Assembly: GCA_964389375.1 (NCBI GenBank)
Contig: CAYMDP010000026.1
Coordinates: 1 to 40,517 of the forward strand
Source: CAYMDP01 sp964389375
GTDB taxonomy: Bacteria > Bdellovibrionota > Bdellovibrionia > Bdellovibrionales > UBA1609
DNA length: 40,517 bases
Direction: 5' to 3'
The notes beneath the pieces were generated by a model. It had not been told where the DNA came from. It ran no database searches and saw only the letters and a program-made list of their open reading frames with translations. The translations under genes and the position numbers were made by a program. This document shows, one piece after another, positions 24,086 to 32,408 of this stretch. Positions within the stretch are counted from its first letter, which is position 1. Each line of letters starts with the position of its first letter.

Positions 24086-25366
24086 GTGCTTTGGTGGTCC
24101 TTATTTAAAAATTACGTTTTTTCAGCTCGTGCTGGGGCGGTGGTGAGAACCATCGGACTTATCAGTGTTTTGGGTATCGCAGTGGGTGTGATGTCCCTAA
24201 TTCTTGTGACCAGTGTGATGGCGGGCTTTAATAACTCATTTTCAGAGCGTCTATTTAATGTAGAGCCTCATTTGATTTTGGCATTTCCGAAAGATCAATT
24301 TAAGTCTCCCGAAGAATTCTTAAAGGAAGTCGACTATCAATTGAGGGTCCTGGGTGGTTTTGAAGTCGATGAGATCTTTGTTTATGTATCTCAAGATTTG
24401 ATTGTTCGGACTCTTGAGGGAGTTTTTGGTGGGGCCATCGCAAAAGGGAGTGAGGCGGGAGTTTTAAATCGTCTTAGAGAAAGAGTCGCAAAGTTAGATG
24501 CTGGTCGCTCTGAGACTGAAATCCCTCAGGCTGAAATCGATTTGGCGACGTCCAGTTTGGAGCCAGGTGAGATCATCATGGGAATTGACCTTGCTCGGAC
24601 ACTGGGTGTGTTTGAAGGGGATGAGGTTCTTTTGATTCCTCCAGAAAGTCTTTTGCTGGCGGCAGGTGAGGTCCCCCGGTTTGACAAAGTGAGAGTCCGC
24701 AGTTTGATTTTCACAAGACTAGTGGATTTTGATCAAAAGTTTATTCTGTTTAATAAAGGGCACAGCCTTCAGGGGATGAGCCGCTCTCCGGCTCGTGAAG
24801 AGGGAATAGAAGTTCGGTTTAGTAATCCCCATATAGCAAGTCAGGCCCAGGAGTTCTTAAAAACAAGAAAAATTAATTCCGAAACTTGGGTTGAGCGCAA
24901 TCGAACGATGTTTTTTGCCTTAAAGGTCGAAAAGTTTGCCATGACAACTTTTTTAAGTTTGAGCGTGCTGATTACAGGCTTTTCAATCATTTCAGTCTTG
25001 ATTCTTTTGGTACAGCAGAAACGAAAGGATCTAGGGGTTCTTATGGCAATGGGACTTTCGCCTGCTCGAGCACGAAATGCCTTTTCGATGATTGGGGTTT
25101 GTCTTTCAAGTTGTGGGATTCTTTTAGGCGCCATTTTAGGCGTTGGAATTTGTTTAATTCTAGAAAAGTACCCTTTAGAAATCTTGCCAGATATTTATTA
25201 CGATGTCTCGATCCCTGCAGTTGTCAATTGGGCCTCGGTGGGACAAATCTTGCTTGCGGCCTTTGTCTTAGCAGGGCTCGGCTCTTGGCTGCCAGTTTAT
25301 TCTGTTTCGCGCTTGTTTCCAGCTGAAGCCTTAAAGGGTCACCGCGCCGGAGCCGGCGAAGTCTAA
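24086..25366 (+). CDS. LolC/LolE-type lipoprotein-releasing ABC permease
   Basis: The 426-residue inner-membrane protein has the FtsX/MacB topology: one helix near the N terminus (about 22-46, ISVLGIAVGVMSLILVTSVMAGFNNSF), a periplasmic domain of about 230 residues and three C-terminal helices. The cytoplasmic loop RKDLGVLMAMGLSPARARN (about 314-332) and the closing VYSVSRLFPAEALKG are LolC/E hallmarks. With LolD it extracts outer-membrane lipoproteins from the inner membrane for LolA. No LolD gene is adjacent. The start is a GTG at 24086 with only a weak SD (GTGGG), and the N terminus fits the family. Confidence 0.88.
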   Translation: MLWWSLFKNYVFSARAGAVVRTIGLISVLGIAVGVMSLILVTSVMAGFNNSFSERLFNVEPHLILAFPKDQFKSPEEFLKEVDYQLRVLGGFEVDEIFVYVSQDLIVRTLEGVFGGAIAKGSEAGVLNRLRERVAKLDAGRSETEIPQAEIDLATSSLEPGEIIMGIDLARTLGVFEGDEVLLIPPESLLLAAGEVPRFDKVRVRSLIFTRLVDFDQKFILFNKGHSLQGMSRSPAREEGIEVRFSNPHIASQAQEFLKTRKINSETWVERNRTMFFALKVEKFAMTTFLSLSVLITGFSIISVLILLVQQKRKDLGVLMAMGLSPARARNAFSMIGVCLSSCGILLGAILGVGICLILEKYPLEILPDIYYDVSIPAVVNWASVGQILLAAFVLAGLGSWLPVYSVSRLFPAEALKGHRAGAGEV

Positions 25367-25386
25367 AGCCAAAATTAATTTTTTAT

Positions 25387-26220
25387 TTAAACCGAAAGAT
25401 CGAATTCTCTTAAGACTTGCGTGAGAGAGGTTTTTTTATCCGTGGACTCGGATCGTTTTCCGATAATCAATGCACAAGGGACGCCGTAAGTTCCCGACGG
25501 ATATTCCTTTTGGATTGAGCCAGGGATGACCACGGAATTTTCAGGAACCCGTCCTTTGTAGATCACTTCTTTTGATCCAGTCACGTCGATGACCTTTGTT
25601 GAGGCGGTGATCGTAACTCCGGCGCCAAGTACCGCACCACTTTCAATCAAAGCCCCTTCGACCACAATGCAACGGGACCCAATAAAACAATTGTTCTCGA
25701 TGATTACCGGAAGTGCTTGGATGGGCTCTAAAACCCCGCCGATCCCAACGCCACCAGATAAGTGCACATTGTCTCCAATTTGTGCACAAGATCCAACGGT
25801 GGCCCAAGTGTCGACCATGGATCCGGCACCGACGTAGGCGCCGATATTGACATAAGAAGGCATTAAAATTGCGCCCGGAGCAATAAAGCTTCCTCGTCGA
25901 GCCAGAGCATGGGGCACAACGCGAACCTGATCTTTGGCACTCCATTTTTTTAAAGGGATTTTGTCAAAAAACTGAAGGTCTCCAGCCTGAATTGTTTCCA
26001 TCTTTTGTACGCGAAAATACAGCAATATAGCTTGCTTTAGATCCTGGTTTGTCTTCCAGCCGTCGCTTTGTTTTTCGCAAACACGAAGTTGCCCGCTATC
26101 AAGTCCGGCAATCAGTAGTTCCACGGACTGTATTATTTCACCCGCCCAGTTTTCTGTCGGTGTTTTTAGACAGGACTCAAAATTAGACTGAATTATTTTA
26201 CGTGCTTGATCGGTATTCAT
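25387..26220 (-). CDS. dapD: 2,3,4,5-tetrahydropyridine-2,6-dicarboxylate N-succinyltransferase
   Basis: This 277-residue enzyme of the succinylase branch of the mDAP/lysine pathway transfers succinyl from succinyl-CoA to tetrahydrodipicolinate. The N-terminal helical domain is followed by a left-handed beta-helix of hexapeptide repeats (about 105-235: FIAPGAILMPSYVNIGAYVG, TWATVGSCAQIGDNVHLSG, CIVVEGALIESGAVLGAG). The conserved GGVGIGGVLEP and the C-terminal region with PSGTYGVPCALIIGKR are present. Length is as expected. Its ATG overlaps the stop of the upstream peptidase gene (ATGA). Confidence 0.95.
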   Translation of the reverse strand: MNTDQARKIIQSNFESCLKTPTENWAGEIIQSVELLIAGLDSGQLRVCEKQSDGWKTNQDLKQAILLYFRVQKMETIQAGDLQFFDKIPLKKWSAKDQVRVVPHALARRGSFIAPGAILMPSYVNIGAYVGAGSMVDTWATVGSCAQIGDNVHLSGGVGIGGVLEPIQALPVIIENNCFIGSRCIVVEGALIESGAVLGAGVTITASTKVIDVTGSKEVIYKGRVPENSVVIPGSIQKEYPSGTYGVPCALIIGKRSESTDKKTSLTQVLREFDLSV

Positions 26221-26873
26221 CCGCGCTCCTCGACAAGTTTTAAAGCTTCAGTGACTGCTGGAACGTGAATATTTAAAATGCTTTGACTATCGAGCCCGCG
26301 CTCAACTTCATAAGTTAAAGTGGGGATGTCTCGCTCAAGCCCTGTGTAGGTTCCAAGACAGCCCGGAGTGGGGTAGCCGATGGAATCTTCAACTTTATAG
26401 CCCGTAAGTTTTGAAATCACTTCGGCCTCACGATGACATTTTCCGTTTGTATTTAAGAGGGGTTTCCAGGAGTGAAAACTAAAGATCAAACTAGGAGCCT
26501 CGGTTTGAATCCAGTGAACCAGAGCTTGATTTTCACTTTCGCTGTTCGCTTCAGGTCCGGGATAATAGCGTTCTTCTAAAACGTCTTTGGTCCAATCATT
26601 GGTGGGAAGATTTCGATTCAGATCGACACCGCGGATATTCTTTCTTTGTCGAAGTAAAACTCCATCTAGATTGAACATCGGGACCAAGGTCAATTGAAGA
26701 CGATACGGAAAGTCGAGCAAAAACTTTTCAAGAAGTCCTTGAGCTAAAACAACCCCTTCGATTTCATCTCCGTGGACACCTCCAAGAAGAAGAAGCTTAG
26801 GTCCATTGGTTCCGAAGCGATGCCCAATAATTGGGAGGTTGCTTTGTGATTTACCGAAGATAAAACTGTTCAC
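26217..26873 (-). CDS. M14-family zinc carboxypeptidase, murein-peptide amidase (MpaA)-like
   Basis: This 218-residue metallopeptidase has the zinc set His34-xx-Glu37 (GVHGDE) and His134 (FSFHSW), the substrate-binding RGVDLNRN (81-88) and a catalytic Glu in LTYEVERG (Glu189 or 191). The compact length, lack of a signal peptide and motif style match cytoplasmic MpaA-type enzymes, which cut the gamma-D-Glu-mDAP bond of imported murein peptides. A succinyl-amino-acid desuccinylase is a less likely alternative. It is coupled to dapD and divergent from lysA, so all three neighbours handle diaminopimelate, which supports this reading. The start is a GTG at 26873 behind GAGGG. Confidence 0.82.
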   Translation of the reverse strand: MNSFIFGKSQSNLPIIGHRFGTNGPKLLLLGGVHGDEIEGVVLAQGLLEKFLLDFPYRLQLTLVPMFNLDGVLLRQRKNIRGVDLNRNLPTNDWTKDVLEERYYPGPEANSESENQALVHWIQTEAPSLIFSFHSWKPLLNTNGKCHREAEVISKLTGYKVEDSIGYPTPGCLGTYTGLERDIPTLTYEVERGLDSQSILNIHVPAVTEALKLVEERG

Positions 26874-26896
26874 TCTTTAAGCCCTCGTGGTACTTT

Positions 26897-26925
26897 GTTT
26901 TAGTAAAGTTGCCCCTCAGGGTCAA
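26897..26925 (-). promoter_or_regulatory. Candidate promoter of the peptidase-dapD operon
   Basis: On the minus strand TTGACC (26925-26920) and TAAAAC (26902-26897) are 17 bases apart, in the 69-base gap between the divergent peptidase and lysA genes. The start would be about 16 bases before the GTG. Confidence 0.4.
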
Positions 26926-26942
26926 ATTTTTTGGGAATTTAT

Positions 26943-28151
26943 ATGGCTTATGGCTATCAAAATGGAAAATTAAGCCTAATGCAAGGGGATCAGTCCCTTG
27001 CGCTTCTGGATCTCGCCCAAGAGCTGCCTGTTTATGTGTATGATCTCGATGCAGTTCAAGCGCAGGTTCAAGAGTTAAAAAAGGCCCTCCCCAAGGCTCA
27101 GATTTTTTACGCCATGAAAGCAAATTCAAATTTAGAGCTTTTAAAATTTCTTCGAGGCTTTTCGGGTCTTGGTCTTGATGTGGTCTCCCTTGGCGAAATG
27201 AAGCGTGGAATCCAGGCCGGATTTTCAGCAAAGGAGATGATTTTTTCTGGAGTAGGAAAATCAGTTGAAGAAATTGAATTTGGCTTAAGAGAATCTTTGG
27301 GTCAGTTTAACATCGAGAGTGTCAGTGAACTTAAGCGAATTGCAAAAATTGCTTCAAAGCTAAAGATAAAAGCGCCTATTGCAATTCGGTTTAATCCCGA
27401 TGTTGAGGCCGAGACTCACCCCTATATCAAAACCGGATTTCGAGAGAATAAATTTGGTCTTGGACCTGAAACTTGGCCAGAGCTGAAAAAGGTTTTGAAT
27501 GAATTTAAGTCCTCGACGGAGTTGGTGGGACTGACTATGCATATCGGGTCTCAATTAATGACTCCAGCTGCAACTTTAGAGGCCATCGAAAAAACTAAAC
27601 TCTTTGCAGATCACTTACAGCGTGAAGGTTTTTTAATCCGTACTTTCGATATCGGAGGGGGCTGGGGAGTTGATTACTCGGTCGCAGATGGCGAAAAAGT
27701 TCGACTTCAAGAATTTGCTGAGACGCTGAGGCCCAAGCTGGATCAGTTGCCATACAAAATTTTATGTGAACCTGGGCGAATTTTAGTGGCGCGATCCGGA
27801 GTCTTGCTGGCAAAAGTGGAGTATATTAAGCGAACACCCTACAAGAACTTTGCAATTCTAAATACTGGAATGAATCATCTTATGCGGCCGGCACTTTATC
27901 AAGCTAAACATCGCATTCTTCCTCTTGTCGAAAAATGGGGGCAAAAAGAGACCTTCGATGTTGTTGGTCCGATTTGTGAGTCCTCGGACACACTGGCGCA
28001 CAGCTGTGATTTTCAGGGACTTGAAGAGGGTGATCATGTTGCGATCATGGATACCGGGGCCTATGGTTTTGTGATGGCAAGCCGATATAACCTTCACGAA
28101 GAACCTCAAGAAATTCTTATCCAAAACGGAAAGCAGGTCGAAAGTTTGTGA
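26943..28151 (+). CDS. lysA: Diaminopimelate decarboxylase
   Basis: This 402-residue PLP enzyme (alanine racemase fold, group IV decarboxylase) converts mDAP to L-lysine, the last step of the pathway. The PLP Lys is Lys59 (FYAMKANSN). The HIGSQ, GGGWGVDY (phosphate-binding glycines), CEPGR and GPICESSD motifs follow in family order, the last holding the active-site Cys contributed across the dimer. The ATG at 26943 is preferred over a TTG at 26931; the SD is weak (GGGA). Its stop overlaps the GTG of the next gene (GTGA). Confidence 0.95.
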   Translation: MAYGYQNGKLSLMQGDQSLALLDLAQELPVYVYDLDAVQAQVQELKKALPKAQIFYAMKANSNLELLKFLRGFSGLGLDVVSLGEMKRGIQAGFSAKEMIFSGVGKSVEEIEFGLRESLGQFNIESVSELKRIAKIASKLKIKAPIAIRFNPDVEAETHPYIKTGFRENKFGLGPETWPELKKVLNEFKSSTELVGLTMHIGSQLMTPAATLEAIEKTKLFADHLQREGFLIRTFDIGGGWGVDYSVADGEKVRLQEFAETLRPKLDQLPYKILCEPGRILVARSGVLLAKVEYIKRTPYKNFAILNTGMNHLMRPALYQAKHRILPLVEKWGQKETFDVVGPICESSDTLAHSCDFQGLEEGDHVAIMDTGAYGFVMASRYNLHEEPQEILIQNGKQVESL

Positions 28152-28753
28152 ATCAATTTATAAAACGAAAAACAGCTACGGTTTTAAAAGGCTTATTTGC
28201 ACTTTTGCCCCTGGTTTTATCGATTTATTTAATCCTTTGGGTCGTGACGGCGACAGAGTCCTTTGCGGAAAAGTTTTTGATTTGGTATATCCCCGAACAT
28301 ATGCGGGTCCCGGGCCTAGGCCTGTTGACTGCAATCCTTTTTATCTACGTGGTCGGACGCATTGTTGAAAACCCCTTTCTTCACCGAGGCTTTAAAAAAC
28401 TCGAAGGGGCCTTGACCATTGTCCCTCTGATTAAGACAGTGTATTCATCGATTAAGGATCTGACATCTTTTTTGGCTCCGAAGTCGAATCAAGACGCAAG
28501 CCGAGTGGTTGCGGTTCGTTGGCCCGGGGCCCAGGTTGATGTTGTGGGTTTATTAACTCGAACAGAACTTTCAGATTTACCGGACGGGATCGAAAAAGAA
28601 GGACGTGTGGCGGTTTACTTTCCGATGAGTTATCAGATTGGCGGATACACGGTGTTTTTGCCCAAGGAATGGATTAGACCTTTAGAGATGGGAGTCGATG
28701 AAGCAATGAAATCTGCTTTGACCGGTTGGATGAAGGACGAATCAGTTAAATGA
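28148..28753 (+). CDS. DUF502-family membrane protein
   Basis: This 201-residue protein of the DUF502 family has two membrane helices (about 11-35 and 56-74) followed by the conserved IVPLIKTVYSSIKDLTSFL (about 92-110) and a soluble part with GLLTRTELSDLP, VAVYFPMSYQIGGYTVFLP and WIRPLEMGVDEAMKSALTGW. The family is widespread but functionally uncharacterised. It starts with a GTG overlapping the lysA stop by four bases and ends overlapping the next ATG (ATGA), so the three genes form a tight operon. Confidence 0.88.
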   Translation: MNQFIKRKTATVLKGLFALLPLVLSIYLILWVVTATESFAEKFLIWYIPEHMRVPGLGLLTAILFIYVVGRIVENPFLHRGFKKLEGALTIVPLIKTVYSSIKDLTSFLAPKSNQDASRVVAVRWPGAQVDVVGLLTRTELSDLPDGIEKEGRVAVYFPMSYQIGGYTVFLPKEWIRPLEMGVDEAMKSALTGWMKDESVK

Positions 28754-30120
28754 TTTTTGAATCGATTAATCCCGCAAATGAGCAAAAGATTGCGAGTTTT
28801 GAGGCAGACAAGGCTTTAGAGCTTGAGACGAAGTTGAAGCAATCCCATGACTCTGGAAAAGCATGGAAAAACTTAAGTATTTCTGATCGAAATAAGTTTA
28901 TAGAGAATTTAGCTCGAGTTTTAAGACGAGATTCAGAAAAACTCGCTCATCTTATTACGAACGAGATGGGGAAGATCTTAAGCGAGGCTCGCTCTGAGGT
29001 CGAAAAATGTGCCTTCGCCTGTGATTATTATGTGGCCCATGGAGAATCTTTTTTGGCTGAAGCCGAATTTGAATCCTCAGGAATAAAAAGCTTTGTTAGT
29101 TTTCAGGCCCTGGGCTGTTTGTTAGGCATCATGCCTTGGAATTTTCCACTGTGGCAAGTCATTCGCTTTGCGGTGCCGGCCCTTCAAGCGGGCAACAGCA
29201 TACTAATAAAACCTGCTCCCAATACAATTGGTTGTGCTTTGGCTTTGCGGGATTGTTTTCTTGAGTCCGGCTTTCCTGAAGCTGTATTTCAGAATTTGAT
29301 TTTAGATGTTGAAGATGTGTCAAAGGTGATTCGAGATCCACGAATTGCCGCTTTGTCTTTAACTGGAAGTGCAAAAGCGGGTCGGGCGGTGGCCAAGATC
29401 GCGGGAGAGAGTTTAAAGAAATCGGTTTTGGAATTGGGAGGAAGCGACCCCTATCTTTTGTTGGATGATGCCGATTTTGAGCCTGCTTGCAAAAAAATTG
29501 TAAACTCTAGGATTATTAATGCGGGCCAAAGTTGCATTGCCGCCAAAAGAGTTTTCGTAACCCAAAAGAATTCTGAGTTTGTCAGAGGACTTATTCTGGC
29601 CGAGCTGAATGCAAAAAAAATGGGAGATCCCTTGTTAGAGGGGATGGATCTAGGTCCCTTGGCTCGAAAGGATCTTCAGCAGCAATTGCGGACTCAGGTT
29701 CAAGCCAGTATCAATGCAGGGGCCAGACTGCTTTTGGGATCGGAGCCTTATTCTGGGAAAGGCTATTTTTATCCACCAAGTCTTCTTGAGATGCAGTATT
29801 TGGGTCAGCCTTTGCCGGACGAAGAGTTATTTGGACCCGTTCTAAGCTTGATTGTTGTTAAAGGCGAGGACGAGATGATTGAGGCCGCGAATCAAAGTCA
29901 GTACGGTCTTGGTGCAGGGATTTTTAGCCGTGATTTGGAGCGCGCGGAAGACATGGCCCGAAGAAGTCTAAATGTGGGAATGTGTTTTATAAATGATTTT
30001 GTAAAGTCCGAGCCGGGACTTCCTTTTGGCGGGGTTAAGAATTCCGGCTACGGACGAGAGCTTTCATTTTTTGGCAGTCAAGAGTTTGTGAACATCAAGG
30101 CTGTAAAGATTTTCGCCTAA
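28750..30120 (+). CDS. NAD(P)-dependent aldehyde dehydrogenase, succinate-semialdehyde dehydrogenase-like
   Basis: This 456-residue member of the aldehyde dehydrogenase superfamily contains Asn131 (MPWNFPLWQ), Lys154 (LIKPAPN), Glu228 (VLELGGSDP) and catalytic Cys262 (NAGQSCIAAKR). The length and the combination MPWNFP...ELGGSDP...NAGQSCIA resemble the YneI/Sad-type succinate-semialdehyde dehydrogenases, which oxidise succinate semialdehyde to succinate; other short-chain aldehydes are possible. It is third in the lysA-DUF502 operon. No terminator is evident in the 25 bases before the convergent murI gene. Confidence 0.85.
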   Translation: MIFESINPANEQKIASFEADKALELETKLKQSHDSGKAWKNLSISDRNKFIENLARVLRRDSEKLAHLITNEMGKILSEARSEVEKCAFACDYYVAHGESFLAEAEFESSGIKSFVSFQALGCLLGIMPWNFPLWQVIRFAVPALQAGNSILIKPAPNTIGCALALRDCFLESGFPEAVFQNLILDVEDVSKVIRDPRIAALSLTGSAKAGRAVAKIAGESLKKSVLELGGSDPYLLLDDADFEPACKKIVNSRIINAGQSCIAAKRVFVTQKNSEFVRGLILAELNAKKMGDPLLEGMDLGPLARKDLQQQLRTQVQASINAGARLLLGSEPYSGKGYFYPPSLLEMQYLGQPLPDEELFGPVLSLIVVKGEDEMIEAANQSQYGLGAGIFSRDLERAEDMARRSLNVGMCFINDFVKSEPGLPFGGVKNSGYGRELSFFGSQEFVNIKAVKIFA

Positions 30121-30145
30121 TCTCAAGACTGTCTCTGATTCATTT

Positions 30146-30967
30146 TTAAAGGTGGGTGTCGACGACTTCAAAGCTTGTCGGACTGACCGGATTCATAATC
30201 TTTTCGGCCAGGGATTGAAAGGGATCAAGAGCATCGGTGGTCAATATTTTAATTTGTCCCTTCTGGTTTTGTTCGTTAGGTAAGATCACATGATCGCGAA
30301 GATCTGTTTTGATCAGTTCTGTAATGGACTGAGCGGAATCGATCAGTCGAATGTTGGGACCGGTTACTTTTCGGATGGATTCTTTTAAGATTGGATAGTG
30401 AGTGCAGCCCAAAATTAAAGTATCCATTTGGCTTGCGACAAGAGGTTGAATGTATCGATAGGCAATTAAATTTGTTAAGGGATCATCAAACCACCCTTCT
30501 TCGACCAATGGGACGAAGAGGGGGCAGGCCTGCTGAAAGACTTCGATTTCCGGATCTAGTTTTTTTAGTTCTTTAAGATAGGCTTGTCCGCGAACGGTCG
30601 CTCTAGTTCCGATAATTCCAACTTTTTTATTTAAGGTCGCTATATGGGCCTGCTCGGCTCCGGGGCGAATGACATTGTAAACCGGAATGACAGAGTCGCT
30701 TTGCTGATCCAGGATCACGCTGGATGCCGAGTTACAGGCAATCACGATGGCTTTAGCCTGCAGACTTTTTAAATACTGAATATTTTGATGTAAAAGTTTT
30801 CGAATTTGATCTGGGGATTTGCTTCCGTAAGGGAGTCTTGCAGTGTCGCCCAGGTAGACGAAGTTTTCTTGGGGGAGCCCTAAAGCCAAAGACTTTAAGA
30901 CGGTGAGTCCGCCCAGGCCTGAATCAAAAACTGCAATGGGAGAAGAGGAGGCCTCGAGGTTTGTCAT
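30146..30967 (-). CDS. murI: Glutamate racemase
   Basis: This 273-residue cofactor-independent racemase makes D-glutamate for the second residue of the peptidoglycan stem. Both catalytic Cys are present: Cys78 (ACNSAS) and Cys188 (GCTHYP, with His190). The N-terminal FDSGLGGLTV (Asp15) and the GDTARLPYG motif (40-48) are also there. The ATG at 30967 has no convincing SD, and the candidate promoter places the transcript start at or next to the ATG, so translation may be leaderless. Confidence 0.95.
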   Translation of the reverse strand: MTNLEASSSPIAVFDSGLGGLTVLKSLALGLPQENFVYLGDTARLPYGSKSPDQIRKLLHQNIQYLKSLQAKAIVIACNSASSVILDQQSDSVIPVYNVIRPGAEQAHIATLNKKVGIIGTRATVRGQAYLKELKKLDPEIEVFQQACPLFVPLVEEGWFDDPLTNLIAYRYIQPLVASQMDTLILGCTHYPILKESIRKVTGPNIRLIDSAQSITELIKTDLRDHVILPNEQNQKGQIKILTTDALDPFQSLAEKIMNPVSPTSFEVVDTHL

Positions 30968-30974
30968 CGCTTCT

Positions 30975-31003
30975 AGAATAGCTGATTTTTAGATTTGGTC
31001 CAA
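30975..31003 (-). promoter_or_regulatory. Candidate promoter of murI
   Basis: On the minus strand TTGGAC (31003-30998) and TATTCT (30980-30975) are 17 bases apart, with transcription expected to start near 30968, directly at the ATG. The -35 lies within the 11-base palindrome GTCCA-A-TGGAC (30998-31008). Confidence 0.4.
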
Positions 31004-31008
31004 TGGAC

Positions 31009-31042
31009 AAAAAAATAACCGGCTTTCATTCTGAAAGCCGGT
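31009..31042 (-). terminator. Intrinsic terminator, minus strand (end of the 33.1-31.4 kb operon)
   Basis: ACCGGCTTTC (31018-31027) and GAAAGCCGGT (31033-31042) form a perfect ten-pair stem with a five-base loop. On the minus strand it is followed by TTATTTTTTT. It would end the transcript of the IMPDH/GMPR-family gene, leaving a 3' UTR of about 340 bases, and shield murI from read-through. Confidence 0.85.
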
Positions 31043-31057
31043 CACCGAAAAACCTAT

Positions 31058-31082
31058 CTACGAATCCTTCGTAGTTTTTTTT
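31058..31082 (+). terminator. Intrinsic terminator, plus strand, with no evident gene
   Basis: CTACGAA (31058-31064) and TTCGTAG (31068-31074) form a seven-pair stem with a three-base loop followed by eight T. The nearest plus-strand gene ends 940 bases upstream, beyond murI, so this terminator stops either an antisense read-through transcript or an unannotated RNA. Confidence 0.75.
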
Positions 31083-31355
31083 GAATTGAAGTTGCCCGGC
31101 AACAGGGACTTCACTCGCAAAAGGGTGTTAACAACGGAAGGAGAAACAACAATAGAAATTAGACTAAAGAGGCCGGCTAGAGGGGTCAAAGAGAGAATCA
31201 GTTTCTAGACTTCAGCCCAACAAGTGCCCGGCACCTGACAGTGGGGCACAGCAACAAGCTTTGTTAGAATCGAATAGAGAAGGTTTCTAGAAGGTCTCGC
31301 CGCGCCATATACGGAAATGGCAAGGCCCGGTCCAGTGGGACAGGGGGTTCTTCTT
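31083..31355. other. Gene-free stretch with small palindromes (3' UTR of the minus-strand operon)
   Basis: No supported coding sequence lies here. It holds GTTGCC-C-GGCAAC (31091-31103), GTGCC-C-GGCAC (31224-31234) and an imperfect GC-rich hairpin (31326-31345) about ten bases past the upstream stop. The GTGCCCGGCAC core resembles the short GTGCC/GGCAC palindromes seen in REP-like elements of many bacteria. It is transcribed as the 3' UTR of the neighbouring operon and might yield a 3'-derived small RNA, but nothing decisive is visible. Confidence 0.4.
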
Positions 31356-32408
31356 CTAGCGCTTAAGTCCGTGGGCGACGGATTCACCAAAGCCCATCGG
31401 GGACATTTCCATAAAGGAAGCGTTCTGAAGCAGATCCGAAAACTGAGAGGCGTTCAGGTAACTCATCCCACTCCTTAAACCGCCAGCAAGCTCGTGAATC
31501 ACATCAGAGACATGGCCCTTGACCGCAACGGTAGTAGATTCACCCTCTGGAGCCATGCCTTCAGGAACTCCCCCACGCCAAGAGTTTTGGGCGGATCTTG
31601 AGGCCATTCCACGGTAATGCTTTCTCCCATTGTGAATCTCGCCAGGGGTTTCAATTGCTCCAGCTAAAATGGATCCAAGCATCACCGTGCTCGCTCCTGC
31701 TGCGAAGGCTTTTACGATATCACCAGAGGTCTTAATTCCACCGTCGGCAATTACGGGTATCGAGTGCTTTCTTGCGACTTCCGAGCAAAGTGCTACGGCC
31801 GTCAATTGAGGAACTCCGCAGCCCGTAATGATTCGGGTCGTGCACATAGATCCAGGTCCGATTCCAACTTTAATCGCATCGGCTCCTTCGCGGATTAAGT
31901 CTTCAGTGCCTTGAGGAGTGGCCACGTTTCCGGCGATGACATCGACTTTAGGGAATGTATCCTTTAGCCATTTTAAAGTCTCGAGCATGCTTCCGCTGTG
32001 CCCGTGGGCGATATCGATGGTCATTACATTTGTTCCAGCCTCGATCAAAGCTTGAGCGCGCTCTTTATAGTCGCCATTGACTCCGATGCTGGCCCCGATA
32101 TTTTTTAAGCCCGCTTCTTTAAGGCTTCGCACTTGATCGGCCTGATCCCGCAGACTCATGAAACGGTGAATGATTCCAAAAGCTCCAAGCTCACTCATCG
32201 CTTTGGCCATTGGGCCTTCTGTGATGGTGTCCATATTGGCGCTGATAAATGGAAGTTCAATGCGAATATTTTTTGTTAACTGCGAGCTTAAATCTGGATC
32301 TTTTCTGGATTTAATATCCGAGCGAGTTGGGACGATTAAAACATCGTCGTAAGTAAGGGCGCGGCTTCGCGCTTTAATTCCAGTCCAATTAAAAATAAGC
32401 TCGGTCAT
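31356..32408 (-). CDS. IMP dehydrogenase/GMP reductase family enzyme, GMP reductase-like
   Basis: This 350-residue TIM-barrel enzyme has catalytic Cys189 and Thr191 (GIGPGSMCTTR) and the NAD(P)- and phosphate-binding motifs (MDTITE 59-64, VIAGNVAT, ADGGIKTSGD, MLGSILAG). There is no CBS pair, which most IMP dehydrogenases of about 490 residues carry. The flap after YRGMAS is short and reads GGVPEGMAPEGES, close to GMP reductase (GGV.EYRA.EGKTV), and lacks the Arg-Tyr dyad that activates water in IMP dehydrogenase. I therefore lean to GMP reductase (GMP to IMP), although CBS-less IMP dehydrogenases exist. Its ATG overlaps the stop of the upstream membrane protein gene. Confidence 0.8.
   Translation of the reverse strand: MTELIFNWTGIKARSRALTYDDVLIVPTRSDIKSRKDPDLSSQLTKNIRIELPFISANMDTITEGPMAKAMSELGAFGIIHRFMSLRDQADQVRSLKEAGLKNIGASIGVNGDYKERAQALIEAGTNVMTIDIAHGHSGSMLETLKWLKDTFPKVDVIAGNVATPQGTEDLIREGADAIKVGIGPGSMCTTRIITGCGVPQLTAVALCSEVARKHSIPVIADGGIKTSGDIVKAFAAGASTVMLGSILAGAIETPGEIHNGRKHYRGMASRSAQNSWRGGVPEGMAPEGESTTVAVKGHVSDVIHELAGGLRSGMSYLNASQFSDLLQNASFMEMSPMGFGESVAHGLKR

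Noticed and set aside
31205..31390. Minus-strand open frame of 61 codons overlapping the end of the IMPDH/GMPR-family gene
   Set aside because: Low-complexity Pro/Arg-rich product, overlaps a conserved gene in another frame, and has no SD.
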